From positions 1-64,000 of the forward strand of contig JAKATG010000001.1 of assembly GCA_021828105.1 (NCBI GenBank): a DNA stretch of 64,000 bases, in the 5' to 3' direction. Under the pieces are notes generated by a model that made no database searches, was not told the DNA's origin, and saw only the letters and a program-made list of their open reading frames with translations. The position numbers and the translations under genes were made by a program. The stretch is from Taklimakanibacter sp021828105. Lineage in GTDB: Bacteria > Pseudomonadota > Alphaproteobacteria > Rhizobiales > Aestuariivirgaceae. Below are positions 1 through 7,256 of the stretch, piece by piece. The first letter of the stretch is position 1. Each line of letters opens with the position of its first letter.

Positions 1-135
1 TCTTCTGCGATCTCAAGGCGTTCCGCCGGATTGCCACGCGCTACGAAAAGACCGACAGATGCTTTGCTGGCTTCATCAATATCGTCGCAGCCTTCCTCGC
101 ATCCAGTGATTGTAAACAAGCCTTAGCGCGCATCC

Positions 136-159
136 CGGCGAAGTGGAATCACTTCGCCG
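136..159. repeat. Short perfect hairpin repeat (10-bp arms, 4-nt loop)
   Basis: CGGCGAAGTG at 136-145 and CACTTCGCCG at 150-159 are perfect reverse complements around GAAT. Similar 'cggcgaagtg...cacttcgccg' dyads are common between genes in Rhizobiales. It could act as a transcription terminator or be a dispersed palindromic unit. No T-run follows. Confidence 0.7.
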
Positions 160-186
160 AAAGGATTCGCGCCAATCAATATCCTG

Positions 187-233
187 GAGCAAATCCTTAT
201 CGCCAAAGTCTTCAACTTTGGCGGGATTTGCTC
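187..233. repeat. Imperfect palindrome (two nested arms, 4-nt bulge)
   Basis: GAGCAAATCC at 187-196 pairs with GGATTTGCTC at 224-233. The inner arms CGCCAAAGT (201-209) and ACTTTGGCG (215-223) also pair. The only asymmetry is a TTAT bulge on the left. It lies within the read-through tail of the transposase frame and only 27 bp after the previous hairpin, suggesting a mosaic palindromic intergenic element. Confidence 0.7.
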
Positions 234-236
234 TAA

Positions 237-587
237 TTCGAGCCGCTTCCGGCCGCCCTCAGTTCAATATCCCTTCAGATCGCGCCGCTACGCGCGGACT
301 CCCGGTATTATTCCTGAAAATTTTTAGTTTTTTCCTGTCAGGAACGAAAAAACACATTTTTCCGCTCAAATATGTTGTAAGTGCAACATCACTAGTGTAA
401 GATAGAAACCAACCTAAAACTGTCACAACGCCACTTCTTTTTGCGACTAACTTTCCTGCGCGTCGGACAACGTAAAAAACTTAGCTTTTACAGGTATTTA
501 GATTTATGAACTGGAGATGAATGGGCGGGCAGGGGCTCGTTCAGAAAGTGAATCCCATGTTGTAATGGCAACAATGGAGGTAATATT
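237..587. other. AT-rich intergenic region with two similar dyads
   Basis: This 350-bp gap holds no convincing gene. Positions roughly 310-510 are clearly richer in A and T than the rest of the window. Two related dyads occur: ATGTTG-N6-CAACAT at 372-389 and ATGTTG-N6-CAACAA at 557-574, the second just upstream of the ribosome binding site of the next gene. An ACTAGT palindrome follows the first dyad. They look like binding sites for a dimeric regulator, but I cannot name one. Confidence 0.5.
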
Positions 588-1001
588 ATGTTCAAGGCAT
601 TCACTTTCAAAACCCTGGCTTCCCTTGCGCTGATCGCCGCGGTCGCCGCGGTCGGCGCCGCCGATCCGGCCCTGGCGAAAAAGAAGAAACCAGACGTGCC
701 GAGCCAACAGGTGCCGGGTCATTGGGAGCGCAGCGAGGACGGCGGCTTCGAGTGGGTCGGCAAGAAGCTGAAGAAAATGCCGATGACGGGCCAGCCCGTC
801 GTCCGTGATCACCGCAACAATGGCGGCGTCACGGTGTCGGATACGGGCGATGGACCGATCGTCCGCGATCATCGGACCCAGCCCGTCGTGCGCGATCACC
901 GCAGCAACGGCGGCGGCGTCACGGTTTCGGAGACAGCGGATGGCCCGACCGTCCGCGATCACCGCAAGAAGAAGATTTATGGAATGCCTGTCTGGAACTG
1001 A
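588..1001 (+). CDS. Small secreted repeat protein of unknown function
   Basis: The 137-aa product starts with a signal peptide (hydrophobic residues about 9-27, then an Ala-rich region ending near ALA-KKKK), so it is probably periplasmic or secreted. The mature part carries two tandem repeats of about 30 residues, each built as QPVVRDHR(N/S)NGG...VTVS(D/E)T..DGP(I/T)VRDHR, giving four copies of VRDHR in total. The repeat is visible at DNA level, which suggests a recent internal duplication. The motif is charged and His-rich, so cation binding is possible but unproven. A strong ribosome binding site (GGAGG) lies 7 nt before the ATG. I do not recognise the family. Confidence 0.75.
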   Translation: MFKAFTFKTLASLALIAAVAAVGAADPALAKKKKPDVPSQQVPGHWERSEDGGFEWVGKKLKKMPMTGQPVVRDHRNNGGVTVSDTGDGPIVRDHRTQPVVRDHRSNGGGVTVSETADGPTVRDHRKKKIYGMPVWN

Positions 1002-1119
1002 GGTGAGGAGGTCACTCACTTGACGAAGGGGCGCCGGTTCTCCGAGCCGACGCCAGATTGTGGCAACCGAGCGGGGATCGGCCTTGGGCGATCTCCGCTC
1101 ATAATGAAGCGGCATAGCG

Positions 1120-2136
1120 ATGAACAAACTCGTTTGGCATGAATTCAGCACCAATGTGTCGCCGGAAAGCGAGCGCTTACCGGTGTTTTACGAAGACCTG
1201 ATGATCCGGCACGAGGCGGCGCTCGATGTAGTACCGCAGCAGGACATGCAGTTCTCGGGCACGATCAAGCGCTGCCTTCTCGGCACCGTCGACGTGGCCA
1301 AGATCACGACCACGGTCGCGAGCTACGTGCGCACGCCCGAACTGGTCAGCGATGGGCGCGATGCGGTGTTCGTGGTCATCTGCCTCGATGGCAGCATGCT
1401 GTGCACGCAGGCCGAAGAGCCGGTCAGGATCGGCCCGGGCGAAGGCGTCGTCTGCGACAGCGTCGAACCCGGCGGACTGCAAATGGAAACCGCGACGCGC
1501 TATTGGGCGCTGAAGGTGACGCGCGCCGACATGGCGAAGCTGGTGCCGCACATCAAGCGCTTCGCCGGACTGAAGCTCAACAATACCGGCATGGCGGTAA
1601 AACTCCTGGCGCGCTATCTCGACAGCCTGCAAGGCGGCGATGCCGTGGGCGATGAACGCGAAGCGCGCATCTTCGGCGAGCATCTCCTCGATCTCATCGG
1701 CATGGCGATCGGCGCCGAGGGCGAAACCCGGCAGCTGGCCGAGCGGCGCGGGGTCAGGGCCGTGCGCCACGCCGCCGTGCTGCGCGAGATCGAGCGGAAC
1801 ATCCGCGACAGCCGGCTGAGCGCGGCCTCGGTCGCGGAACGGCTCGGCGTCACGCCGCGCTATGTGCATTTCCTCCTCGAGGAAAGCGGCCGCACTTTTT
1901 CCGAGCATGTCCTCGTCCGCCGGCTCAAGCTGGTCGAGACGCAGCTCAGCGATGCCGAGAAGGGCAATCTCAAGATCTCCGCCATCGCCCGGCACTCAGG
2001 CTTCACCGACATGTCCTATTTCAACCGCTGCTTCCGCAGCCATTTCGGCGATACGCCGTCAGGCTACCGCAAGCGGATTACGGCAAGGAGCATCACGCCG
2101 GAGGGAGCGGCCGGCGGGCTGGCGCTCGGAGGCTAA
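1120..2136 (+). CDS. AraC-family transcriptional regulator
   Basis: The 338-aa protein has the layout of AraC regulators with an N-terminal cupin-like 'AraC-binding-like' sensor domain (about residues 30-190) and a C-terminal double helix-turn-helix (about 215-325). The second HTH shows the family signature ISAIARHSGFTDMSYFNRCFR followed by FGDTPSGYR. The ligand is unknown. The gene is convergent with the outer-membrane protein downstream (24 bp between stops) and follows the secreted repeat protein in the same direction, so it may regulate either neighbour. Confidence 0.88.
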   Translation: MNKLVWHEFSTNVSPESERLPVFYEDLMIRHEAALDVVPQQDMQFSGTIKRCLLGTVDVAKITTTVASYVRTPELVSDGRDAVFVVICLDGSMLCTQAEEPVRIGPGEGVVCDSVEPGGLQMETATRYWALKVTRADMAKLVPHIKRFAGLKLNNTGMAVKLLARYLDSLQGGDAVGDEREARIFGEHLLDLIGMAIGAEGETRQLAERRGVRAVRHAAVLREIERNIRDSRLSAASVAERLGVTPRYVHFLLEESGRTFSEHVLVRRLKLVETQLSDAEKGNLKISAIARHSGFTDMSYFNRCFRSHFGDTPSGYRKRITARSITPEGAAGGLALGG

Positions 2137-2160
2137 TGGCACGAGCACCTGTTTGCTGGG

Positions 2161-2946
2161 TCAGAAACGGATCACGGCGCCCAGGATCGGGCCCTGCTGA
2201 ACCACGTCGAACACGAAACCATCATCCTCGTAGTCGACGCTGAGACCGCGATAGCCGGCGATCAGTGATACCGAATCGCTCGCCTCATAGCCGAGGGCGC
2301 CCATCAGGTCCCAGGTGAGTTCGGACGATACGCCGAACCCGCCGATCATCGCCCATGAGGTGAGGAAGAATTCCGGACCGAGATTGAGCCTGCCCCTGGC
2401 GCCGATGATCGGATCGACCCAGGTCGCGCTGTCGCTGCCCGAAGCATTGATGACGTTGCCGGAGAAGTCGAGATCCGTCTTCACCCACCAGACTCGCGCT
2501 CCGGCCAGCGCATCGAGAGTTCCGCCTTCCGCGTCGATCAGGCGATATTCAGCCGTCCCGAGGAGTGTGAGGACTTCGGTTGTCAGCTCGATATCGGCGT
2601 CGACCCGGCGCGCCTCGACTTCGTCATCGGCCGAGAGCTTCACGTAGAGGAGGTCGGTCAGGAACGCGAGACGGCCATAGCGGGCTTCGCCCGCGCCCAT
2701 GAAGCCGACGTCGAAATGCTTGAGAATGTCGCTGAAGGAAAGATCCACCTCGACCGCGGGCAGACCGAACTGCGCGATGTCGCCGTCGAGTCCGGCGGCC
2801 CAGACATAAGGTGCGAAGGCGAATTCCCACCCGCTCTCGGTCGTGAACTCCGCCTGCTCGGGCGCCAGCAGATCGGCCGAGGCCGCCTGGCCGGTGAGCC
2901 CTAGGAGCGCAGCGACGCTGCATGCGAGATAGCGAGGAGCCTTCAT
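2161..2946 (-). CDS. Outer-membrane beta-barrel-like protein
   Basis: I chose the ATG giving MKAPRYLACS because it is preceded by a purine-rich ribosome binding site (AAAGGG) and starts a clear signal peptide ending near ASA-DLL. An upstream in-frame start would add 25 residues without signal character. The 261-aa product alternates polar and aromatic residues, has a Gly-rich C-terminal half (GYRGLSVDYEDDGF) and ends in Phe, as integral outer-membrane barrels do. The exact family and substrate are not recognised. A 7-bp dyad about 60 nt upstream (3005-3022) may be its operator. Confidence 0.65.
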   Translation of the reverse strand: MKAPRYLACSVAALLGLTGQAASADLLAPEQAEFTTESGWEFAFAPYVWAAGLDGDIAQFGLPAVEVDLSFSDILKHFDVGFMGAGEARYGRLAFLTDLLYVKLSADDEVEARRVDADIELTTEVLTLLGTAEYRLIDAEGGTLDALAGARVWWVKTDLDFSGNVINASGSDSATWVDPIIGARGRLNLGPEFFLTSWAMIGGFGVSSELTWDLMGALGYEASDSVSLIAGYRGLSVDYEDDGFVFDVVQQGPILGAVIRF

Positions 2947-3004
2947 GGTCACCCTTTCACCGACGATGCCTGCATCCCGTACCCCCGCCACGGTTCGATA
3001 CATA

Positions 3005-3022
3005 GTTGGACTATGGTCCAAC
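3005..3022. promoter_or_regulatory. Perfect dyad upstream of the barrel protein, possible operator
   Basis: GTTGGAC and GTCCAAC are perfect 7-bp reverse complements separated by TATG. The site lies about 60 nt before the start of the leftward outer-membrane protein gene and about 90 nt after the stop of the upstream dehydrogenase gene. It fits a regulator site, though a weak terminator stem for the dehydrogenase operon is also possible (no T-run). Confidence 0.4.
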
Positions 3023-3110
3023 CGCCCTGATATCTGCCGTAAGTTAACACATGAAAGTTCAAATACCGACAGCCCTCAGTCCCGCGGCGTATGACGCTCG
3101 TCTTGATCGA

Positions 3111-3890
3111 TTACGATTTGACTGGAACCGTGTAATTGAGCGGCAGGCGGCCGCCATCGACATAGATCGTCTGGCCGGTGACATAGCTCGCATCGTCGGA
3201 GGCGAGAAAAGCCGCGATCGCGGCGACCTCGGCCGCTTCGCCGATACGGCCCAGAGGCGTGCGCGACAGAAGCCGCTGGCGCGCCGCGGGATCGGCGTTC
3301 ACGGTGGTGAGCATGTCGGTCATGATCGAGCCCGGCCCGATGGCGTTGACGCGGATGCCGTATTCGGCAAGGCCGAGCGACATCACTTTGGTGAGCTGGT
3401 TGACGCCGCCCTTGGACGCCGAATAGGGCACTTGCGTCGCGATGGTGACGACGGCGTTGACCGAGGACATGTTGACGATGGCGCCCGGCTTGCGGCCCGC
3501 CTCCACCTGCTTCACCATCTGGCGTGCGACCGCCTGGCCGACCAGGAAGGCCCCCTTGAGATTGACCCTGATCACCCGGTCGAAATCGGCTTCCGAAATG
3601 TCGAGGATGGTGCCGGAGATGGTGATCCCGGCATTGTTGACGAGGATGTCGATGGCGCCATGCGTATCGACGACCTCAGCGATCATCCGGTCGACGTCGG
3701 CCTTGTCGCCGACATCGCAGTGGAGATAATGCGCGGCACCGCCCAGGGATACGGCCGTCGCCGTCCCCGTCGCATCATCGATATCGGCGAGGACCACGCG
3801 GGCTCCTTCCGCCAGGAGACGCTCGGCGCAAGCGCGGCCGATGCCTCGCGCGGCACCCGTGACAATGGCTATCCTGTCCTTCAGCTTCAT
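3111..3890 (-). CDS. SDR-family oxidoreductase
   Basis: This 259-aa protein is a classical short-chain dehydrogenase. It shows the cofactor motif TGAARGIG near residue 11, an acidic residue after beta-2 (ADID) suggesting NAD(H) preference, NNAG in the middle, a catalytic Ser in MSSVNA and the catalytic YSASK. The C-terminal DGG loop is also typical. Substrate cannot be deduced. It is the last gene of a leftward group with a second SDR and an MFS transporter, spaced by about 30 bp each, so co-transcription is likely. Confidence 0.88.
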   Translation of the reverse strand: MKLKDRIAIVTGAARGIGRACAERLLAEGARVVLADIDDATGTATAVSLGGAAHYLHCDVGDKADVDRMIAEVVDTHGAIDILVNNAGITISGTILDISEADFDRVIRVNLKGAFLVGQAVARQMVKQVEAGRKPGAIVNMSSVNAVVTIATQVPYSASKGGVNQLTKVMSLGLAEYGIRVNAIGPGSIMTDMLTTVNADPAARQRLLSRTPLGRIGEAAEVAAIAAFLASDDASYVTGQTIYVDGGRLPLNYTVPVKS

Positions 3891-3920
3891 TCTACCTGCA
3901 CTCTGTTTTTCGGATGATGA

Positions 3921-4676
3921 TCAGCCCGGCAGTGTTCCGCCGTGCTCCGGATCGATGACGATCGATGCCAGAGTCACATGGCGCGGGCGCGACAAGGTGA
4001 AAATGCCCGCCTCGACGATATCGCGATTGGTGGCGAGCGAAGAAAGCGGGCGCGGGGCGTTCCAGGCTTGCGCATCGAGCGGCGATATGTCGACGAGATC
4101 GGGCGGATAGAGCGCGCTCACGCGGATGGACCGGCCCCTGAGCTCCTGCCGCAGGCCTTCGGTCATGCCGGTCTGTCCATGCTTGGCGGCGTGGAAGGCG
4201 ATCGATTCGCCATGCAGCGGCACATTGGGCAGGCCTGCGACCGAGATGATGTTGAGGATGTCGCCGGCGCCCGAAGCCTCGAGCGGCTTGATGAGGCCGC
4301 GGGTGAAGAGCAAGGTGCCGGTGACGCCGGACGAGATGGTGGTGACGATGGCATAGGCATCATGCTCGTCCATCCGGCCCGGCAGCCATTGCGCGCCATT
4401 GTTGATCAGGATGTCGATGTGCGGCATCTCATCGCGCATCTTCTTGGCGGTCTGCGTGACCTGGCCCGGATCGGCGAGATCGAAGACCAGCGTCTGCGGG
4501 CGCTTGCCGGTGCGATCGCCGATGGCCTCGGCCATGGTGGTGACCTGCTCGGTGTTGCGGCCGGTCATGATGACCTCGGCGCCGAGATCGGCGAGGCTGA
4601 CGGCGAAGGCGGCGCCGAGCCCCCGGCCGGCGCCGGTGATGACCGCGATCTTGCCCGTGAAATCCGGCCTGTCCAT
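3921..4676 (-). CDS. SDR-family protein lacking the catalytic tyrosine
   Basis: The 251-aa protein has the SDR cofactor motif TGAGRGLG and an NNGA variant of NNAG. At the active site the usual YxxxK reads FHAAK: the Phe codon is at 4194-4196. Loss of the Tyr hydroxyl would normally abolish or change dehydrogenase chemistry, so this may be a non-redox or structural SDR. I prefer the internal ATG (MDRPDF) because AAGGGGAGA sits just upstream; an ATG six codons earlier lacks such a site. It lies between the MFS gene and the intact SDR gene in one direction. Confidence 0.82.
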   Translation of the reverse strand: MDRPDFTGKIAVITGAGRGLGAAFAVSLADLGAEVIMTGRNTEQVTTMAEAIGDRTGKRPQTLVFDLADPGQVTQTAKKMRDEMPHIDILINNGAQWLPGRMDEHDAYAIVTTISSGVTGTLLFTRGLIKPLEASGAGDILNIISVAGLPNVPLHGESIAFHAAKHGQTGMTEGLRQELRGRSIRVSALYPPDLVDISPLDAQAWNAPRPLSSLATNRDIVEAGIFTLSRPRHVTLASIVIDPEHGGTLPG

Positions 4677-4706
4677 CTTTCTCCCCTTGCTCATTCTCGA
4701 TCCTAG

Positions 4707-5852
4707 CTAATAGGCATCGGCAGCGCCAGCAGCCCGCGCCGAGGCGGCAATCACCAGCGAAGCGAGCACGACCAGGCCCAGCGCCATGGTCAATCCGGTG
4801 AGCTCGGCGACAAAGCCGATGAGCGGCGGCCCGGCGAGGAAGCCGGCATAGCCGAGTGTCGTGACCGCGGCGATGCCGCGGCCCGGTGCGGATGGCTCGA
4901 GCCGGCCGCCGCCGGCGAAGAGGATGGGCGCGGCATTGCCGATGCCGATGCCGGCAAAAGCGAGAGCGACGATCGCGATCGGGACGGAAGGGATGACCAG
5001 CGCCAAGGCGAGCCCTGCCGCCATCAGAAGCGCGCTCCAGCGCACCAGCCGCGCCGCGCCGATCTTCATGCGCATCCAGTCGCCGAGCAGGCGTGAGAAG
5101 GACATGCCGGCGGCGAAAGCCGCAAAGCCCAGGGCCGCCGTGCTGGCATCGAGCGCGAAACGCTCCAGCAGCATGAGACCCGACCAGTCGACGACGGCGC
5201 CTTCCGCCATCAAGGCCAGGAAGCACAACAGGCCGAGGCCGATCGTCGCGCGGGTCGGCCAGACGAAGCCCTCGCCCGACAATCCCTTGTCGATCGTCGT
5301 CGGCAGGTAGAAGCGGATGGTGAGCAGAAACACGAGGAAGCAGACGGCGGAGCTGAGAAAGACATGTCCGGTTTCGCCGATCAGCCTGAGCAACAGCGCG
5401 CCCCACAGCGAGCCCGTCATGGCGCCGATGCTGAAACCCGCATGCAGGAGCGACATGGTCGGACGCCGCAGGGCCTTCTCGACCGCGATGCCATGGGCAT
5501 TCATGGCGACATCCATGCTGCCGATCGCAGCGCCGAAGATCAGCGCGGCGGGCAGGAAGGTCCAGAGGTCCGGCATCATCGGCGGCAGGATGAAAGCGAG
5601 ACAGAAGACGACGCCGGCGGTCGTGGTGACGCGAGCGCTGCCGAAGCGGTTGATGAGGACGCCGGAGAGCGGCATGGAAATGATGGCGCCGATCGCAATA
5701 GCGAGCAGCGCCAATCCGAAAATGCCGGGGCCGACGGCGAGGCGTTCCTTGGCGAGCGGAATGAGCGGGATCCAGCTGCCCAAAATGGTGCCGTGCACGA
5801 AGAAGGTGAGCGCGATGGCCCAGCGCGCTTTGTGGATGGCGGAAGAGAGCAT
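4707..5852 (-). CDS. MFS transporter (YbjJ-like)
   Basis: The 381-aa product has about 12 hydrophobic segments with short loops and a major-facilitator architecture. The features NRFGSARVT after TM2 and AMNAHGIAVEK after TM4 resemble the YbjJ/FucP-like branch of MFS permeases. The substrate is unknown. It is the first gene of the leftward operon with two SDR proteins, so transport of a compound processed by those enzymes is a reasonable guess. Confidence 0.85.
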   Translation of the reverse strand: MLSSAIHKARWAIALTFFVHGTILGSWIPLIPLAKERLAVGPGIFGLALLAIAIGAIISMPLSGVLINRFGSARVTTTAGVVFCLAFILPPMMPDLWTFLPAALIFGAAIGSMDVAMNAHGIAVEKALRRPTMSLLHAGFSIGAMTGSLWGALLLRLIGETGHVFLSSAVCFLVFLLTIRFYLPTTIDKGLSGEGFVWPTRATIGLGLLCFLALMAEGAVVDWSGLMLLERFALDASTAALGFAAFAAGMSFSRLLGDWMRMKIGAARLVRWSALLMAAGLALALVIPSVPIAIVALAFAGIGIGNAAPILFAGGGRLEPSAPGRGIAAVTTLGYAGFLAGPPLIGFVAELTGLTMALGLVVLASLVIAASARAAGAADAY

Positions 5853-6044
5853 GGAACCCCGGTCGAGATTCGGTTGCGTCGAGAAGTTCCCCTATCACTT
5901 TGTCGCAGCTAGACAAAATGCTGATTGCGTTGGCGGGCAAAGTGTAAGAGAAAACACCCTGCGCAGGACATGTGTGCCGCCACGGAAGCGGGCAGATTGC
6001 GCCATTGCCAATGACGACAGATGGGTGAGTGAGGGACTAACGGC

Positions 6045-6782
6045 ATGATGCTGGGCAGATTCGCTGCCGCCATGATCTTCCTGGCGGCAATGATGAACAC
6101 TATGTGCCAGGCTGACGACCATCGGCTTCTGGTGCTGGAAGGCTCCTGGGTCAAATGGGGCAAGCCCCAATGGGGCTCGGGCGCCATCGTGAGTTTTGCA
6201 TTCGCGTCGCATCCGCAAACTTCACCAAGCGCCCGCAATTGCTCATCGCTCCTGCCGTTCGACGAGCTGGTCAGGCGGACCGGATTGCCGCAGCGCCAGG
6301 TGTGGAGCGAAGCGGCAATGGCCTTCGCCTCCTGGGCGCAAGTCACCGGCCTCACTTTCGTCGAGACGAAAGATCCAGCGCGGGCGGACATCGTCATCGG
6401 CGCCCAGGGCAATCCGACCGGTCGCGCCTTCACCAATGTCGAGCTCGATGCAGGGCCGGTTGCGCAGACCGCGGCGACCGAACGCGGCTTCGCCATATCG
6501 GCAGAGCCGCCGCGCGGAACAGGACCGCAAGGCCTGCGCTCGATCCGCAAGGCGCTCATCTGCTTCAATCCCCTTACCAGGTGGAAGATCGGCTTCGACG
6601 GCAAGCTCGATGTCTACGACCTGCGCTATACGCTGACTCATGAGATCGGCCATGCCATCGGGCTCGATCATCCGGGCGTCGCCGGCGCGCTCATGGACTT
6701 TCGCTATGACGAGAAGCACAAGAGCCTGACGAAAGGCGACGTCGAGGCGGCGCAGCGGCTCTATGGGACGGGCGCGCGCTAG
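6045..6782 (+). CDS. Secreted matrixin-like zinc metalloprotease
   Basis: The 245-aa protein has an N-terminal signal-like segment (residues 1-23) and a metzincin zinc site HEIGHAIGLDH, with ligands His199, His203 and His209 and catalytic Glu200. A Met-turn candidate (ALMD, Met217) follows. This matches the matrixin/M10A fold known mainly from animal matrix metalloproteases and also found in bacteria. No haemopexin or calcium-repeat domain is present; the protein is essentially a lone catalytic domain. It has no obvious operon partners and lies just upstream of the sigma-54 promoter region. Confidence 0.82.
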   Translation: MMLGRFAAAMIFLAAMMNTMCQADDHRLLVLEGSWVKWGKPQWGSGAIVSFAFASHPQTSPSARNCSSLLPFDELVRRTGLPQRQVWSEAAMAFASWAQVTGLTFVETKDPARADIVIGAQGNPTGRAFTNVELDAGPVAQTAATERGFAISAEPPRGTGPQGLRSIRKALICFNPLTRWKIGFDGKLDVYDLRYTLTHEIGHAIGLDHPGVAGALMDFRYDEKHKSLTKGDVEAAQRLYGTGAR

Positions 6783-6819
6783 TCGGCAATCTGCCGATTT
6801 CATTGCCTGAATAGGGCAA
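6783..6819. promoter_or_regulatory. Two dyads upstream of the sigma-54 promoter, candidate activator sites
   Basis: TCGGCA-ATC-TGCCGA (6783-6797) and TTGCC-N7-GGCAA (6803-6819) are dyads with centres 21 bp apart, i.e. two helical turns, located roughly 135-160 bp upstream of the predicted transcription start. This is the usual distance for enhancer-binding proteins. The first overlaps or abuts the stop codon of the metalloprotease gene and could alternatively serve as its terminator stem. Confidence 0.35.
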
Positions 6820-6922
6820 AATAAATCACTGTTGCAATTTGACTGGACAGCAGACGTGCGGCGCGGCGTTGCCCGCACCGATTTGCAAGTGAATTCGCCG
6901 ATTTTGAACTCGTGCCGCGAAC

Positions 6923-6938
6923 TGGCACGTGCCTTGCT
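6923..6938 (+). promoter_or_regulatory. Sigma-54 (-24/-12) promoter of the propane monooxygenase operon
   Basis: TGGCAC-GTGCC-TTGCT matches the sigma-54 consensus TGGCAC-N5-TTGC(A/T) at every fixed position, with the invariant GG (6924-6925) and GC (6936-6937) ten bases apart. Transcription should begin about 6948, leaving a leader of about 308 nt before prmA. The presence of a sigma-54 activator gene in the same cluster supports the call. The -24 element is embedded in the palindrome GGCACGTGCC and forms a second dyad with CGTGCC at 6911-6916. Confidence 0.85.
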
Positions 6939-6948
6939 TATGGATTAA

Positions 6949-7256
6949 CCACAATAACGATGACTGGTCCCACGGACGAGCCACGCCAAAGAACGAGGGA
7001 GGGAGGCCCTCAGAAGCGCACTGCACGCTGCAGAGGATTCTTGCTTCGCCCGCACGGCGAGCGTTGGATTTTCGTGACGCAACATTGCAGCTGCGCTTCC
7101 CAGGTCTCCCGACAACCTTGCCAAGTTGAAAATCAGTGATCGGACAGACGGTCCGCGGTGGCGGACTTCCGTACACACACATTTGGCACGTGAACTGGTC
7201 CACTGCGGCGGCACAGAGCCGAGGTGATGGACAGCAACTCTGGAGGAACGACTCGC
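6949..7256 (+). other. Long untranslated leader of the prm operon
   Basis: About 308 nt separate the predicted start site from the first gene. No credible short coding sequence was found. Small complementary stretches occur (for example GAGGG...CCCTC around 6996-7013 and CGGAC...GTCCG at 7141-7155), so some RNA structure is possible. A second TGGCACGTG occurs at 7184-7192 but lacks a -12 element. Confidence 0.4.

Larger units (their letters stand above)
3..236 (+). mobile_element. IS5-family transposase, C-terminal end (cut by window start)
   Basis: The open frame enters from the window edge and begins with residues resembling the end of IS5-type transposases (CDLKAFRRIATRYEKTD, then FINIVAAFL). 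In the family the protein normally ends shortly after this helix. Here the frame continues about 37 codons further, through two hairpin repeats, to a TAA at 234-236, so the native stop may be lost or the tail may be read-through. The N-terminal part and the DDE residues lie outside the window, so activity cannot be judged. No clear terminal inverted repeat of the element was recognised downstream. The family assignment comes from remembered family resemblance only. Confidence 0.6.

Noticed and set aside
143..400. 85-codon frame spanning the hairpin repeats at the left end
   Set aside because: It overlaps repeats and an AT-rich regulatory gap, has no ribosome site and no family resemblance.
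7184..7199. Second TGGCAC element in the prm leader as another sigma-54 promoter
   Set aside because: The expected -12 TTGC(A/T) reads CTGGT, so the invariant GC is missing.
6949..7256. A known riboswitch in the prm leader
   Set aside because: Only short complementary pieces are visible and no recognised riboswitch core was found.
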